Positions 1 to 7,926 of a stretch of 33,803 bases of DNA are shown piece after piece (position 1 is the first letter of the stretch; each line of letters begins with the position of its first letter). The DNA lies in contig JAGRGU010000149.1 in the NCBI GenBank assembly GCA_020445335.1, positions 1 to 33,803 on the forward strand. The letters are read 5' to 3'. Source of the stretch: Gammaproteobacteria bacterium. GTDB taxonomy: Bacteria > Pseudomonadota > Gammaproteobacteria > Chromatiales > Chromatiaceae. The translations under genes and the position numbers were made by a program. The notes below the pieces were generated by a model. The model worked only from the letters and a program-made list of their open reading frames with translations. It had not been told where the DNA came from and made no database searches.

Positions 1-21
1 GGAAATAGGTATACTGTCCCC
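1..21. repeat. RAYT/REP-like repeat end (ACTGTCCCC motif)
   Basis: The first 21 bases contain GTATACTGTCCCC at 9-21. A 12-of-13 match lies in inverted orientation at 2142-2154 (GGGGACAGTACAC). Sequences with ACTGTCCCC next to AT-rich flanks are familiar to me as intergenic repeats linked to IS200-like REP-associated transposases in Gammaproteobacteria. No transposase gene is present here, so this is a family resemblance only. Confidence 0.4.
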
Positions 22-22
22 A

Positions 23-50
23 GATTGCAGATTGACGATTGCAGATTGAC
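23..50. repeat. Perfect 14-bp tandem duplication
   Basis: The unit GATTGCAGATTGAC occurs twice without mismatch at 23-36 and 37-50. It sits just downstream of the stop codon of the minus-strand thioredoxin-HEAT gene and directly beside the ACTGTCCCC repeat. It has no visible terminator structure. Replication slippage is the simplest explanation. Confidence 0.8.
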
Positions 51-58
51 GGCGGATA

Positions 59-703
59 TCAAGCTCCGAGCAATTCGAGTGATTCCTGCGCGATCTCGCG
101 CACTTCTGCATCGGTGTCATCGCGCAGCCGCTGCAGTGGCTCGAATGCCTCGATGCTGCCGCTCAAACCGAGGAAATGCGCGGCATCCGCTCTGACCTGG
201 GCATGGTCGCTGGCTACTAACCTATCGACGATCTGGTCAACCAGGTCGGCTAGCAGGCCTTCCGGGCCCAGTTCCTCGAAAATCGCCCCGATACCAATGC
301 GAACCGCATACGGTGTCTCGAGGTCGGCCGCCAGTGCCAGCAGGGCCTCGCGGGGCGCCGGATCAAGCTTGCTGGCAGCGGTTGCGGTTTCGAGCTCACC
401 TGTGGCGAGTAACTCACTCAGATAGTCATTCCATCCGCTCTCGTTGCCGGCACGTTCCACCCAGGCGGCCAGCTCGGACGGCGTGTAGGTACCACTGAGC
501 TCGAACGGGCCGATCCGCATCCAAGGAACAGAGCGAGCACCGCGCATGGTGGCAAACTCGGGTCTGACCGCAATATTGGTAATCTCCAGGCGACCGATCC
601 GACCTTGCTTGAGCAGATCGCTGAATGCCGATAGCACAACCCGACAGTGTGCACAGTTGGTCGCTATCAGCAGCTCTACATCTGGAGCACTAACCGAGGA
701 CAT
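59..703 (-). CDS. Thioredoxin-fold protein with C-terminal HEAT-like repeats
   Basis: A 214-residue protein. Residues ~8-85 look like a thioredoxin/glutaredoxin-type domain: a beta strand ends in C17-A-H-C20, and a cis-proline-type SVPW motif lies at 58-61 at the expected distance. Residues ~100-214 are helical and resemble HEAT repeats (for example VRADAAHFLGLSG and DAEVREIAQESLELLG). There is no signal peptide or membrane segment, so it is probably a cytoplasmic thiol-redox or protein-interaction protein. Small thioredoxin-HEAT proteins exist in proteobacteria, but I know no fixed role. The start ATG at 703 is chosen because it directly precedes the thioredoxin strand. The next gene-like object upstream is an IS remnant, so the gene appears to be monocistronic. 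The domain call is firm for the CxxC half and moderate for the HEAT half. Confidence 0.8.
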   Translation of the reverse strand: MSSVSAPDVELLIATNCAHCRVVLSAFSDLLKQGRIGRLEITNIAVRPEFATMRGARSVPWMRIGPFELSGTYTPSELAAWVERAGNESGWNDYLSELLATGELETATAASKLDPAPREALLALAADLETPYAVRIGIGAIFEELGPEGLLADLVDQIVDRLVASDHAQVRADAAHFLGLSGSIEAFEPLQRLRDDTDAEVREIAQESLELLGA

Positions 704-840
704 TTCGATCTCATCTTTGGTTGATCCGCCATTCCGCCATGAGCTTTCGGGGGGGAATCAGCGCGCCATACGTCCGCGCCAGATCGATTCCGCTCATGGC
801 TGCTGTACTGGCTCCCCTGGTCCGCCTGTATCTATTTGTG

Positions 841-988
841 ATCGGGCACCGTACTGACTTATCCGCTCGTACATGCTGTGGGTAGACACCATTAGCAGGG
901 CCGCGACCTGTGTGACCGGATAACCCCGATCGGTCAGCTGTGGGCCTCTCCCGACCTTGAACTCTTGCTGTTCATAAACACCTCTTTT
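841..988 (-). pseudogene. IS3-family OrfA (transposase HTH) remnant
   Basis: Translated on the minus strand, this stretch resembles the N-terminal helix-turn-helix of IS3/IS150-type OrfA. It reads KRGVYEQQEFKV, then QLTDRGYPVTQVAALL and MVSTHSMYERISQYG, where intact proteins have a Y-x-x-EFK start, VTERGYSVxEVAxRLGVSTHSLY and a final KxYG. The residues after YG do not match the family, and no OrfB integrase (DDE) domain is found. The similarity ends abruptly on both sides. This is therefore a decayed fragment, not a working transposase. The sequence near 1049-1085 could be an old terminal repeat, but I cannot show this. Confidence 0.55.
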
Positions 989-1204
989 CAAGCCATTTTC
1001 TCTGGCTTTGAGGTGTCTGGCAAACCGGGCGCGATTCAGTTTCGACTGACAATAAATTTTACACTCCACCCAAGTTCACCCATCACGAAAAACCTTGGCG
1101 GGGAGTCGGATCGGGCAACCCGGTGTCCGTTTTCTTTACAGAACCGTGCTGGAATCTGCGCCGGATTGCGATCAAGCACCGAGCATCCCACCTTTTTTCG
1201 CGCG

Positions 1205-1220
1205 TAGCATAGTTTTTGCT
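1205..1220 (+). promoter_or_regulatory. Sigma-54-like promoter candidate for the PEP-CTERM gene
   Basis: TAGCATAGTTTTTGCT compares with the RpoN consensus TGGCAYR-N4-TTGCW. It matches at all defined positions except the first G of the -24 GG. The spacing between the -24 and -12 elements is exactly as expected. It lies 89 bases upstream of the GTG start of the PEP-CTERM gene at 1309. The lost G is an important base, which lowers confidence. Similar sites precede the other PEP-CTERM genes in this window. Confidence 0.45.
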
Positions 1221-1308
1221 TGTATTTCGAGAGCACTCTTAACAGCACATTGGCGCCCGCAGTCAACGGTACCTGCGTGCCATCGACAACCGACAACGGA
1301 GCTTCAGC

Positions 1309-2157
1309 GTGATCAAGGAGAACAACCCGACAAGATCGATTCCGGCCCTCTTGCTGTTACTGGCCACCTCGGCTCCTGTATCCGCCGCTTCGATAGAGGA
1401 CTTTGCGACCTGGACGCAGGTGGAAGACCCGCCACATGCCGGCATGTCCGCTACGCGCCTCGGACCCGGCGGCGTGTTGCTGAACGCCAGCGGTGCGATA
1501 CCGGCCGGCACGGATATCGGTTACCAGAGCATTGGTGCGGCAGACGTCTCCTCGTCGACGACGGGTAACTATTTTTCCGTAGACGACGATTTCCATATTG
1601 CCGTCGACTACAGTCTGACAGCCAGCGGCGTCTCGGGATTCACCGCGATCGGTTTCGGTATCGGCGAGGATGGGGCGGGCAGAAACTCTGCCGGTGCTCT
1701 GCTGGCGATATCGAACGGCGTGCCGATCGGCGTCTCCGGCGCGGCAAGGGTCGATGACGCCACCCTGGCACCGCTGCCTGTCAGCTTCACTGCGACTCCC
1801 AGCGGCCGCCTGTTCCTCAGCTACGAAAGCCTCAGCGGCGACATCACAGTCGGTGTGAGTTCCACCCAGGGAAGCCTCTCTCCCAGTCAGAGCGCCACGT
1901 TCGGCGCGCTGCAGAAAGACTGGAACAACGCGGGGTTGCTGGTTTCGCTGTTCCTTCGCAGCGATGATCCGTCGATCTTTTTACCAATGAGCGCTGGCAC
2001 GCTCGACGCGCAATTCAGCAGTTTTCAGGTGCTCAGTGGAGGCTCGGTCGCTGTCGTTCCACTGCCCGGTGCGTTGTGGCTCTTCCTTGGTGCACTGGGT
2101 GCGGCACACTTTTTCACCGGCAGGAAATACGCGGCATCTCCGGGGACAGTACACTGA
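1309..2157 (+). CDS. PEP-CTERM sorting domain protein (VPLPGA-type)
   Basis: A 282-residue secreted protein. Residues 1-27 form a signal peptide (basic start, then ALLLLLATSAPVSAA). The middle is a Ser/Gly/Asp-rich beta-type domain of unknown function. The C-terminus has the three parts of a PEP-CTERM signal: the VPLPGALW variant motif at ~250-257, a hydrophobic helix and a basic GRK tail. Proteins with this tail are processed by exosortase/EpsH and placed at the cell surface or in the exopolysaccharide matrix. After GRK the frame runs ten further residues and stops inside a GGGGACAGTACAC repeat, so the original tail may have been altered by repeat insertion. The start is GTG at 1309, preceded by AACGGAGCTTCAGC. 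A sigma-54-like site lies upstream. The function of the ectodomain is unknown. Confidence 0.82.
   Translation: MIKENNPTRSIPALLLLLATSAPVSAASIEDFATWTQVEDPPHAGMSATRLGPGGVLLNASGAIPAGTDIGYQSIGAADVSSSTTGNYFSVDDDFHIAVDYSLTASGVSGFTAIGFGIGEDGAGRNSAGALLAISNGVPIGVSGAARVDDATLAPLPVSFTATPSGRLFLSYESLSGDITVGVSSTQGSLSPSQSATFGALQKDWNNAGLLVSLFLRSDDPSIFLPMSAGTLDAQFSSFQVLSGGSVAVVPLPGALWLFLGALGAAHFFTGRKYAASPGTVH
2142..2154. repeat. Inverted copy of the ACTGTCCCC repeat
   Basis: GGGGACAGTACAC is the reverse complement of the motif at 9-21, with one mismatch. It overlaps the last codons of the PEP-CTERM gene ending at 2157 and supplies most of its terminal residues. The two copies bracket the thioredoxin-HEAT gene, IS remnant and PEP-CTERM gene in inverted orientation, about 2.1 kb apart. 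Confidence 0.45.
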
Positions 2158-2355
2158 TCTCCTCGCTCAGGAGCTGAATCGGGCAAACTGCCCACGGATC
2201 CGGATACAAAACCGACTGCCACGGCGCCGGTCGGTTGCTCTCCCGCTTTCGCCAGAGGCAACTGGACCGAATGACGACAACTACGGAGATACCTGGAGAT
2301 CGCCGGCCCAATCCAACTTGAGCGGATTCCCCTGCATCCCCCCAGTGCTTGAATT

Positions 2356-3021
2356 TTATGCGCCTCTTTTACGCCTGGTGAATCCGATGCCGGCAAGTCC
2401 GAGACCCAGCAGTGCCAGGGTGGCCGGCGCGGGGAGGGCGGCCATATTGGTCCGCAACTGGAAATTGTCGATCCCGATCGTGTCAGCACCATCGAAGGCA
2501 TCGGTGGCAATGCCGATGCTGGTAACGTCGGAGAGGATCGCGAGCCAGTCGGTCTGCGATACTCCCCAGCTTGCCGCATCGAGCGAAGCGCTGTAGCTCT
2601 GCCAGCCGCCGGATGGGGCTACCGCAGCCAGGTCGAAGGTGACGGTGCTGCCGTTGCCGGTCAGCAGCACGGTGCCGAAGGATGCGAAGGTTCCGCCGCC
2701 TCCGGCAAACGTGGCCATATCCAACGCCAAAGTCCCGCCATCGAAAGCGCTCTGATCACCCAGAAACTGTGGTCCGACAAATGCGCCGGAGGCGAACCCG
2801 TTGTTGATGCCGGCGCCGATATCGGTGATCCGAATGTGCCCACCCGGGTTGCCGTTGCTGGCGAAATAGGCCAACGATCCCTGGCCGGGGTTGGCGCTCC
2901 AACCTTCCGCACCGGTATCGAAGGTACTGATAATGGACATGGCGTGGGATGTGGCAGGGGCGGCGAAACAGCTTGCCAGGAGAATGACTCGAGCCGACTT
3001 CTCTATGATTCGAATAGGCAT
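2356..3021 (-). CDS. PEP-CTERM sorting domain protein
   Basis: A 221-residue secreted protein. The ATG at 3021 is chosen because a GAGGAAGGG Shine-Dalgarno lies just before it; a longer reading to 3042 would place that site inside the gene. Signal peptide residues are ~1-27 (ILLASCFAAPATSHA). The mature part starts ISTFDTGAEGWSANPG and has the look of a jelly-roll carbohydrate-binding or laminin-IV-like domain (FDxGxEGW at the start, IGIDNFQLR near the end). The C-terminus LPAPATLALLGLGLAGIGF then TRRKRGA is a textbook PEP-CTERM helix and basic tail. It would be exported by Sec and processed by exosortase. The binding target is not known. Confidence 0.87.
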   Translation of the reverse strand: MPIRIIEKSARVILLASCFAAPATSHAMSIISTFDTGAEGWSANPGQGSLAYFASNGNPGGHIRITDIGAGINNGFASGAFVGPQFLGDQSAFDGGTLALDMATFAGGGGTFASFGTVLLTGNGSTVTFDLAAVAPSGGWQSYSASLDAASWGVSQTDWLAILSDVTSIGIATDAFDGADTIGIDNFQLRTNMAALPAPATLALLGLGLAGIGFTRRKRGA

Positions 3022-3532
3022 CTTCCCTTCCTCTTGGGTCAATACGGTTTCTGAATTGAGAGCTGTTCAACCGCGCTCTCGTGAAGATGAAGCCACGACT
3101 GGTCGTCGCAGCCAACGGTGCGAATCCGGTTACTATGCAAGGTCCGAACCAGGAAATTACTTAATAAAGCATTTCAAATGTTTGCACAGCGTCTGGATCG
3201 ATTCTGCTGATGGGGGTGTAAAAAAAATCGACAGTAGAGCCGGAAGCTCGGGATGAGTGGGGCCGTCGTTTTCCCTCCATCCACACTCCTGCCGTTTTGT
3301 TCCCCTCCGGATTCTCGATTAAAAGATCGAGATTCGCCTCGCTCCATACAAAAGCCGGACCCAGTTCTCCAAACTGGAATAAATCGGTGTCGCACACCGG
3401 GTTCGGTGATACGCATCGCATAATTTCTGCCGCTCTCTTTACTAAGATTTTTGACCTGCACAGAGGTGGATCGGGACGTTAGTCACGCAGTTCACCAACC
3501 GACTGTCGGTTTATCGCAAAGTGGGATTCAAG
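3022..3532. other. Divergent intergenic region (~510 bp)
   Basis: This gap separates the minus-strand PEP-CTERM gene from the plus-strand beta-helix gene. Apart from the sigma-54-like site at 3136-3151 I see no gene, RNA or strong hairpin. An A-tract at 3222-3229 is the only other notable feature. ORFs here lack Shine-Dalgarno sites and recognisable protein patterns. Confidence 0.6.
3136..3151 (-). promoter_or_regulatory. Sigma-54-like promoter candidate for the PEP-CTERM gene
   Basis: Read on the minus strand the site is TGGTTCGGACCTTGCA, against TGGCAYR-N4-TTGCW. The -24 GG and the whole -12 TTGCA are intact and the spacing is correct. Two positions between them (C and A) differ. It lies about 115 bases upstream of the ATG at 3021. 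Confidence 0.4.
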
Positions 3533-6010
3533 ATGACTCTGAGAAGCTGGTTCTTGTTGTTACTTGCCGTTTCCGCAACGCCACTGTCGGCGGAGCTGAT
3601 CCACGTATCGCCAGATGGGAATGACCAGAACTCCGGTTCGATCTCGGCACCGTTGGCAACGCCGCAGAGAGCGGTATCGCTGGCCACCCGCTACGACACC
3701 GTACTGCTGCGCCGCGGCTCCAGCTGGGAGAGCGAGCTCGCGCTGGCTATCGATGGCACTGCCGATTCGCATCTGACGGTTGGCGCCTATGGCAGCGGTG
3801 CGCCTCCCGTGGTATTCGGTCTGCGCATAACCGGAGATCACACGGTTGTGCAGGATCTTGTAGTCGACCATCAGCAGCACGCGAGCGATGCGGTGAGAAT
3901 AGAAAATGCGGTCAACGTTTCGCTGATCAATCTCGAGATCAGAAACGGGGTCAAGGACGGAATCGATGCCAGCAGCGCCGACGGTCTGCTGGTCGACTCT
4001 TGTCTCATTCACCATTTCCTCGCGGGCAGCTTTACCCAGCAGGCCGACGCGCACGGTATCGTGGCTTCCGACTCCTCTGGCCTGGTCGTCCGCGACACAG
4101 AAATCCACCACGTCTCCGGCGACTCGTTCCAAACCGATCCCGACAGGGATACCGACACGCCCGATGAGATTTTGATCGAAGGGAGCCACCTCTGGACGGG
4201 CCCGCTGGAAGCGGACTTCGCTGGCTGGAACGCCGGAGAGTCTCCCGGAGAGAACGCGATCGACACGAAGATGGTGAAGTCCGGGTGGGAGTCGGTGCCG
4301 CGCATGCACCTGACGGTGCGTAATGTCGTGGCACACGGCTGGAGCAGAGGCTACGTCAGCAACCGGGCCGCCTTCAATATCAAGGAGAAGGTGGCGGTGC
4401 TGTTCGACGGCGTAACCGTCTACGACAATGAGATCGCCTTTCGGCTGCGTGGAAACAGAGGAAACGCCGAGGTGGAGGTCGTCAACGGAGTTATCTTCGA
4501 CAACGAATGGGCGATACGCGCCGAAGACGGCTTGAGCGATCTCAAGGTCTATAACTCGACCTTCGGCAGCGCATCCCAGGCACACTTCAGAATCGTCAAC
4601 GGGAACAGTTCGTCGAGCTGGGAGCTGCTCAACAACGCGTTTCTGGACAATCTTCCCGCGGTTGCGGACCTTCCCGGCAACCAACTCGCGCTGGTGCAGG
4701 AATTCGTCGCCCCGCAGCTCGGCGATTTCCATCCGACCGAAGACTCTGCGTTGATCGACGCCGGCGTACCCCTGCCTTTTGTTGCGCTTGATCGCGATGG
4801 TGCGGAACGCCCATCGGGGCAGGGGTACGATATCGGTGCGTTCGAGTATTCGGCGCCGCTGGGGAACATCTCTCCCGAAGCGAAGTTCACCTTTCTCTGC
4901 ATCGATTTGACGTGCGATTTTCAGGATATCTCCAGCGACAGCGACGGTCTCCTCACCGAACGGATCTGGGATTTCGGCGACGGTACGGGATCGGTTGCGC
5001 CGGCCCCAAGTCACGCGTTCATCGAAAGTGGTACCTACAATGTCAGTCTCAGCGTGAGAGATGACCTCGGCGCCAGCGATACCGCCACCCAAAGCATCAC
5101 CGTTACGCTGGTCGATACCGAGCCGCCACTGGTGAGCGCACCGGAGGATATGGTCGTCGAAGCCACCGCGGTACGCACATTGCTGGATATCGGGCAAGCC
5201 TCCAGTGACGATGGCAGCCCGGTCGTCAACGACGCACCGGCCGACGGTTTTCCGCTCGGTACCACCGAGGTGATCTGGAGCGCCACCGACGCCGCCGGCA
5301 ATACCGGGACAGCGATGCAGAGGATAACGGTCGTGGACACAACGCCTCCTGTACTGAGCGCGCCGTCCGATCTCACCCTGCAGGGCGACCAGAACATCGG
5401 TATGGCGACCGCGACCGATATCTTCCCGGTCGAGATCGTCAACGACGCACCGGCGAGCTTTCCCGAGGGGACCACCGAAGTGACATGGACGGCGACCGAC
5501 ACCAGCGGGAACAGCAGTTCCGCGATACAGAGAGTGACCGTTGTTCCGTCCGAGCCTCCACCCGTCAACACGATCGATTTTCGCGACTATCCCTTGAGTT
5601 CATTCCACTCGCAGGACCAGTCCTGGTTCGGCGAGGCGGTTGTCGAGGATGGGGGCAGGACCCTCAGACTGACCGGCAATCGCTGGAAGCGGATCGACTT
5701 TCCCTACCAGGCTACGCCGAAGACGGTGATCGAGTTCGATTTCTACAGCGGCAGGCAGAGCGAGATCCACGCGATCGGCATGGAGGAAGACAACAGACTG
5801 ACCGGCAGGCGGTTCTTCCAGCTTTGGGGCACCCAACTCTGGGCTCATCAGAAATTCAACAACTACGCCGGCTCCGGATGGGTACGCTATCGCATCCCTG
5901 TCGGCAGCTACTACACCGGAAACATGAACTATCTGGTGTTCGTCATGGACGACGATGCCAAACTGGGCGGCGAGAGCCGTTTTCGCGACCTCAGGGTATA
6001 TGAGGAGTAG
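3533..6010 (+). CDS. Secreted parallel beta-helix protein with PKD, two HYR domains and a C-terminal binding domain
   Basis: An 825-residue exported protein. ATG 3533 is preferred over GTG 3521, which has no ribosome site, and gives a clean signal peptide ending LSAE. Residues ~25-435 form a right-handed parallel beta-helix with many short V-x-N/D-x repeats and the opening IHVSPDGNDQNSG typical of pectate-lyase-like proteins. Residues ~445-525 are a PKD domain (WDFGDGTGS, then SHAFIESGTYNVSLSV). Two HYR domains follow at ~527-600 and ~601-672, each with GTTEV-W-x-ATD-x-x-GN. The C-terminal ~145 residues (FDFYSGRQSEIHAIGMEED, WVRYRIPVGSYYTG) resemble a carbohydrate-binding-type module seen at the ends of such proteins. 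It has no PEP-CTERM tail. It is probably a polysaccharide-binding or polysaccharide-cleaving surface or matrix protein, but I identify no catalytic residues. Confidence 0.85.
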   Translation: MTLRSWFLLLLAVSATPLSAELIHVSPDGNDQNSGSISAPLATPQRAVSLATRYDTVLLRRGSSWESELALAIDGTADSHLTVGAYGSGAPPVVFGLRITGDHTVVQDLVVDHQQHASDAVRIENAVNVSLINLEIRNGVKDGIDASSADGLLVDSCLIHHFLAGSFTQQADAHGIVASDSSGLVVRDTEIHHVSGDSFQTDPDRDTDTPDEILIEGSHLWTGPLEADFAGWNAGESPGENAIDTKMVKSGWESVPRMHLTVRNVVAHGWSRGYVSNRAAFNIKEKVAVLFDGVTVYDNEIAFRLRGNRGNAEVEVVNGVIFDNEWAIRAEDGLSDLKVYNSTFGSASQAHFRIVNGNSSSSWELLNNAFLDNLPAVADLPGNQLALVQEFVAPQLGDFHPTEDSALIDAGVPLPFVALDRDGAERPSGQGYDIGAFEYSAPLGNISPEAKFTFLCIDLTCDFQDISSDSDGLLTERIWDFGDGTGSVAPAPSHAFIESGTYNVSLSVRDDLGASDTATQSITVTLVDTEPPLVSAPEDMVVEATAVRTLLDIGQASSDDGSPVVNDAPADGFPLGTTEVIWSATDAAGNTGTAMQRITVVDTTPPVLSAPSDLTLQGDQNIGMATATDIFPVEIVNDAPASFPEGTTEVTWTATDTSGNSSSAIQRVTVVPSEPPPVNTIDFRDYPLSSFHSQDQSWFGEAVVEDGGRTLRLTGNRWKRIDFPYQATPKTVIEFDFYSGRQSEIHAIGMEEDNRLTGRRFFQLWGTQLWAHQKFNNYAGSGWVRYRIPVGSYYTGNMNYLVFVMDDDAKLGGESRFRDLRVYEE
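5223..5454 (+). repeat. Duplicated HYR-domain DNA with a 19-bp exact repeat
   Basis: The 19-base string TCGTCAACGACGCACCGGC occurs at 5223-5241 and again at 5436-5454, one HYR module apart. Flanking codons (ACCACCGA, then TGGA and ACCGAC) are also similar. This supports an internal duplication of one domain within the beta-helix gene. Confidence 0.7.
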
Positions 6011-6024
6011 AGCTGCTGGTTATT

Positions 6025-6067
6025 GGGGGCGGAGGGAATAGGCTCTAGTCCCTCCGCCCCCTTTTTT
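6025..6067 (+). terminator. Rho-independent terminator of the beta-helix gene
   Basis: A perfect 13-bp GC-rich stem, GGGGGCGGAGGGA at 6025-6037 and TCCCTCCGCCCCC at 6049-6061, encloses an 11-base loop and is followed by six Ts. It starts 15 bases after the stop codon at 6010. It also separates this gene from the convergent chemotaxis gene. Confidence 0.92.
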
Positions 6068-6087
6068 CTTCTTGTTTCTGTTTCGAG

Positions 6088-7710
6088 TCAGAACCTGAAG
6101 CGCTGCAACAGGCCATTGACCTCGGAAGACATGCTTCCCAAATGGGTGCTGGCGCTGGCAACCTGCTCGGCACTGGACACGGTATCGCGTGCGTATTCGG
6201 CAATGCGTACCACGTTGCGATCCATCTCCCCGGATACTTCGCTCTGCTGTTCGGCCGCCGTGACGATGCGGTAGGTCATGTCCTGGATGCCTTTGATGCC
6301 CTGCTCGATCGATTCGAGTGTCAGCAGTACCTGTTCCACCTCGCTTACGCTGGCAACGGCCATGTCGCGACTTTCCGCCATCATCTTCACCGACTCACCG
6401 GCACGCGACTGCAGGGTGGTAATCATCGACTGGATCTCTTCGGTGGACTGCTGGGTACGGCTCGCCAGAGTGCGTACCTCATCGGCAACCACTGCGAAGC
6501 CACGACCCTGCTCGCCGGCGCGTGCCGCCTCAATGGCCGCATTCAACGCCAGTAGATTGGTCTGCTCGGAAATACCTCTGATCACATCCAGCACCGAGCC
6601 GATGTTGTTGCTGTCGTCGCCAAGCTGGTCAATCACCGATTGTGCACGCTGGATTCCTGCTTCCAGGGACTTGATCACACCGGCTGCTTTACGTACCGCC
6701 TGGTTGCCTTGTTGAGTCTGCTGGGCGGTATTGGCAGAGAATTCGGCAGTTTCGGCAACGGTACGCGCGATCTCGTCAGCACTGGACTTCATCTCGGTCA
6801 TGGCGGTAGATACCATTTCGGTTTCGCTCAGCTGCACACCCGCTTTTTCGCGCCCCCGCTCAGCCAGCAGCATCAGCTCTTTTGATGAGTCGCCAAGTTG
6901 CGTGGCCACACCATTGACCGTCCCCACCAGTGAGCCGATGCCCGCAACAAACTGGTTGATGCTGCGTGATACGGCGCCGATCTCATCCTCGCGGGAGTCA
7001 TCCAGGCGGCGGGTCAGGTCGCCGTCGCCCTCCGCCAACTGGCTGGCGAGACGTCCGGTTTTGGTCAGCGCACCGATCACCACGCGACCGATATACCAGC
7101 CACCGAGCAAGATCAGCAATACCAGTGCCACGCCGCTGCCGAGCACCCACAGCTTGCTCTGCTGCGCCAGCGCCACGGTATCATCCAGGGCACTGTAGGT
7201 GTTCGTGTGCGCATGATCCATGATCGCCTGCAGGTCGCCCTGCAACTTCTCTGCAGCGGCATCGAAATCGGCCATCATCTTGTTGCCCAGCTGCGGCCCC
7301 TCGGCGACATAGCCCTCGGCCATACGCCGCCCGGCGGCGTAGTAGGCGTCGAAGTGTTCGCGGAAATTCACCAGCATCTGTTGGTTTTCCGGTATCAGCC
7401 GGGAGAGATCCTGGATCAGTTCCTTGGCCTTGGCGGCATGTTCGGCCGCCTGGTCGAAACCGTCGTTCAAACCGTCCAGACCGCGCGTGGCGCTGATGTC
7501 AGTCAACCACTGCTGTACCTGTACCACCGCCAGCTTGAGTTCGTAGGATTTGGAGAATTCGGCGAAAGTGGTATCAATCAGATTTCGGCTTGCACTCTCG
7601 ACGCCATCCGCCTTGCTCCACAACACGAAAGCCTGTATTGCCATCAAAAGCATCGCCGCCGTCAGAATCAGCGACAGTTTCCCTTTAAGGGAGGAAAGTT
7701 GAGGAACCAT
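6088..7710 (-). CDS. Methyl-accepting chemotaxis protein
   Basis: A 540-residue transmembrane chemoreceptor. TM1 lies at ~10-30, followed by a helical periplasmic sensor of about 160 residues and TM2 at ~190-213 ([15 protein letters not shown]). A HAMP domain covers ~214-266 ([18 protein letters not shown]), and the coiled-coil signalling domain runs to the end. The CheA/CheW-binding hairpin is fully conserved at ~388-425 ([20 protein letters not shown], then [14 protein letters not shown]). The C-terminus ends in LLQRFRF with no CheR-tethering pentapeptide. The start ATG at 7710 has an AGGAGAG ribosome site. The sensor is a four-helix-bundle type and its ligand cannot be read from sequence. 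No che genes are nearby, so this is an orphan receptor. Confidence 0.95.
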   Translation of the reverse strand: MVPQLSSLKGKLSLILTAAMLLMAIQAFVLWSKADGVESASRNLIDTTFAEFSKSYELKLAVVQVQQWLTDISATRGLDGLNDGFDQAAEHAAKAKELIQDLSRLIPENQQMLVNFREHFDAYYAAGRRMAEGYVAEGPQLGNKMMADFDAAAEKLQGDLQAIMDHAHTNTYSALDDTVALAQQSKLWVLGSGVALVLLILLGGWYIGRVVIGALTKTGRLASQLAEGDGDLTRRLDDSREDEIGAVSRSINQFVAGIGSLVGTVNGVATQLGDSSKELMLLAERGREKAGVQLSETEMVSTAMTEMKSSADEIARTVAETAEFSANTAQQTQQGNQAVRKAAGVIKSLEAGIQRAQSVIDQLGDDSNNIGSVLDVIRGISEQTNLLALNAAIEAARAGEQGRGFAVVADEVRTLASRTQQSTEEIQSMITTLQSRAGESVKMMAESRDMAVASVSEVEQVLLTLESIEQGIKGIQDMTYRIVTAAEQQSEVSGEMDRNVVRIAEYARDTVSSAEQVASASTHLGSMSSEVNGLLQRFRF

Positions 7711-7825
7711 TTTTATTTTCTCTCCTGGCGAAGGTTGGTTCTGGGCCCCCTGAACCCAGACGCTACTCCAGATATGTCGGCTGTCGGTTTGATCCCTTGA
7801 ACCGACTATTGATCAACACTGGCAA

Positions 7826-7867
7826 GGAGTTGGAGTTGGAGTTGGAGATGGAGTTGGAGATGGAGAT
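7826..7867. repeat. Hexanucleotide microsatellite (GGAGTT/GGAGAT) x7
   Basis: Seven six-base units run head to tail, in the order GGAGTT three times, GGAGAT, GGAGTT, then GGAGAT twice. They lie between the promoters of the chemotaxis gene (start 7710, minus) and the 3' end of the repeat protein gene (7927, minus), in the upstream sequence of the chemoreceptor. The plus-strand reading would give ELELEMELEM, but there is no sign this is a real gene. Confidence 0.85.
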
Positions 7868-7926
7868 CGGGGGAGGGGTCCTTATCTCCCCGTCCCCCTG
7901 TTATTCGAGTACCTTTCCCTGCTCAC

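Noticed and set aside
2158..2355. Possible gene remnant between the two first PEP-CTERM genes
   Set aside because: Frames here give no recognisable protein pattern, and no terminator hairpin was found. I see nothing specific in it.
3560..5197. 545-codon minus-strand open frame opposite the beta-helix gene
   Set aside because: It lies fully antisense to a gene with signal peptide and clear domains. Its translation has no recognisable family and reflects the codon bias of the other strand.
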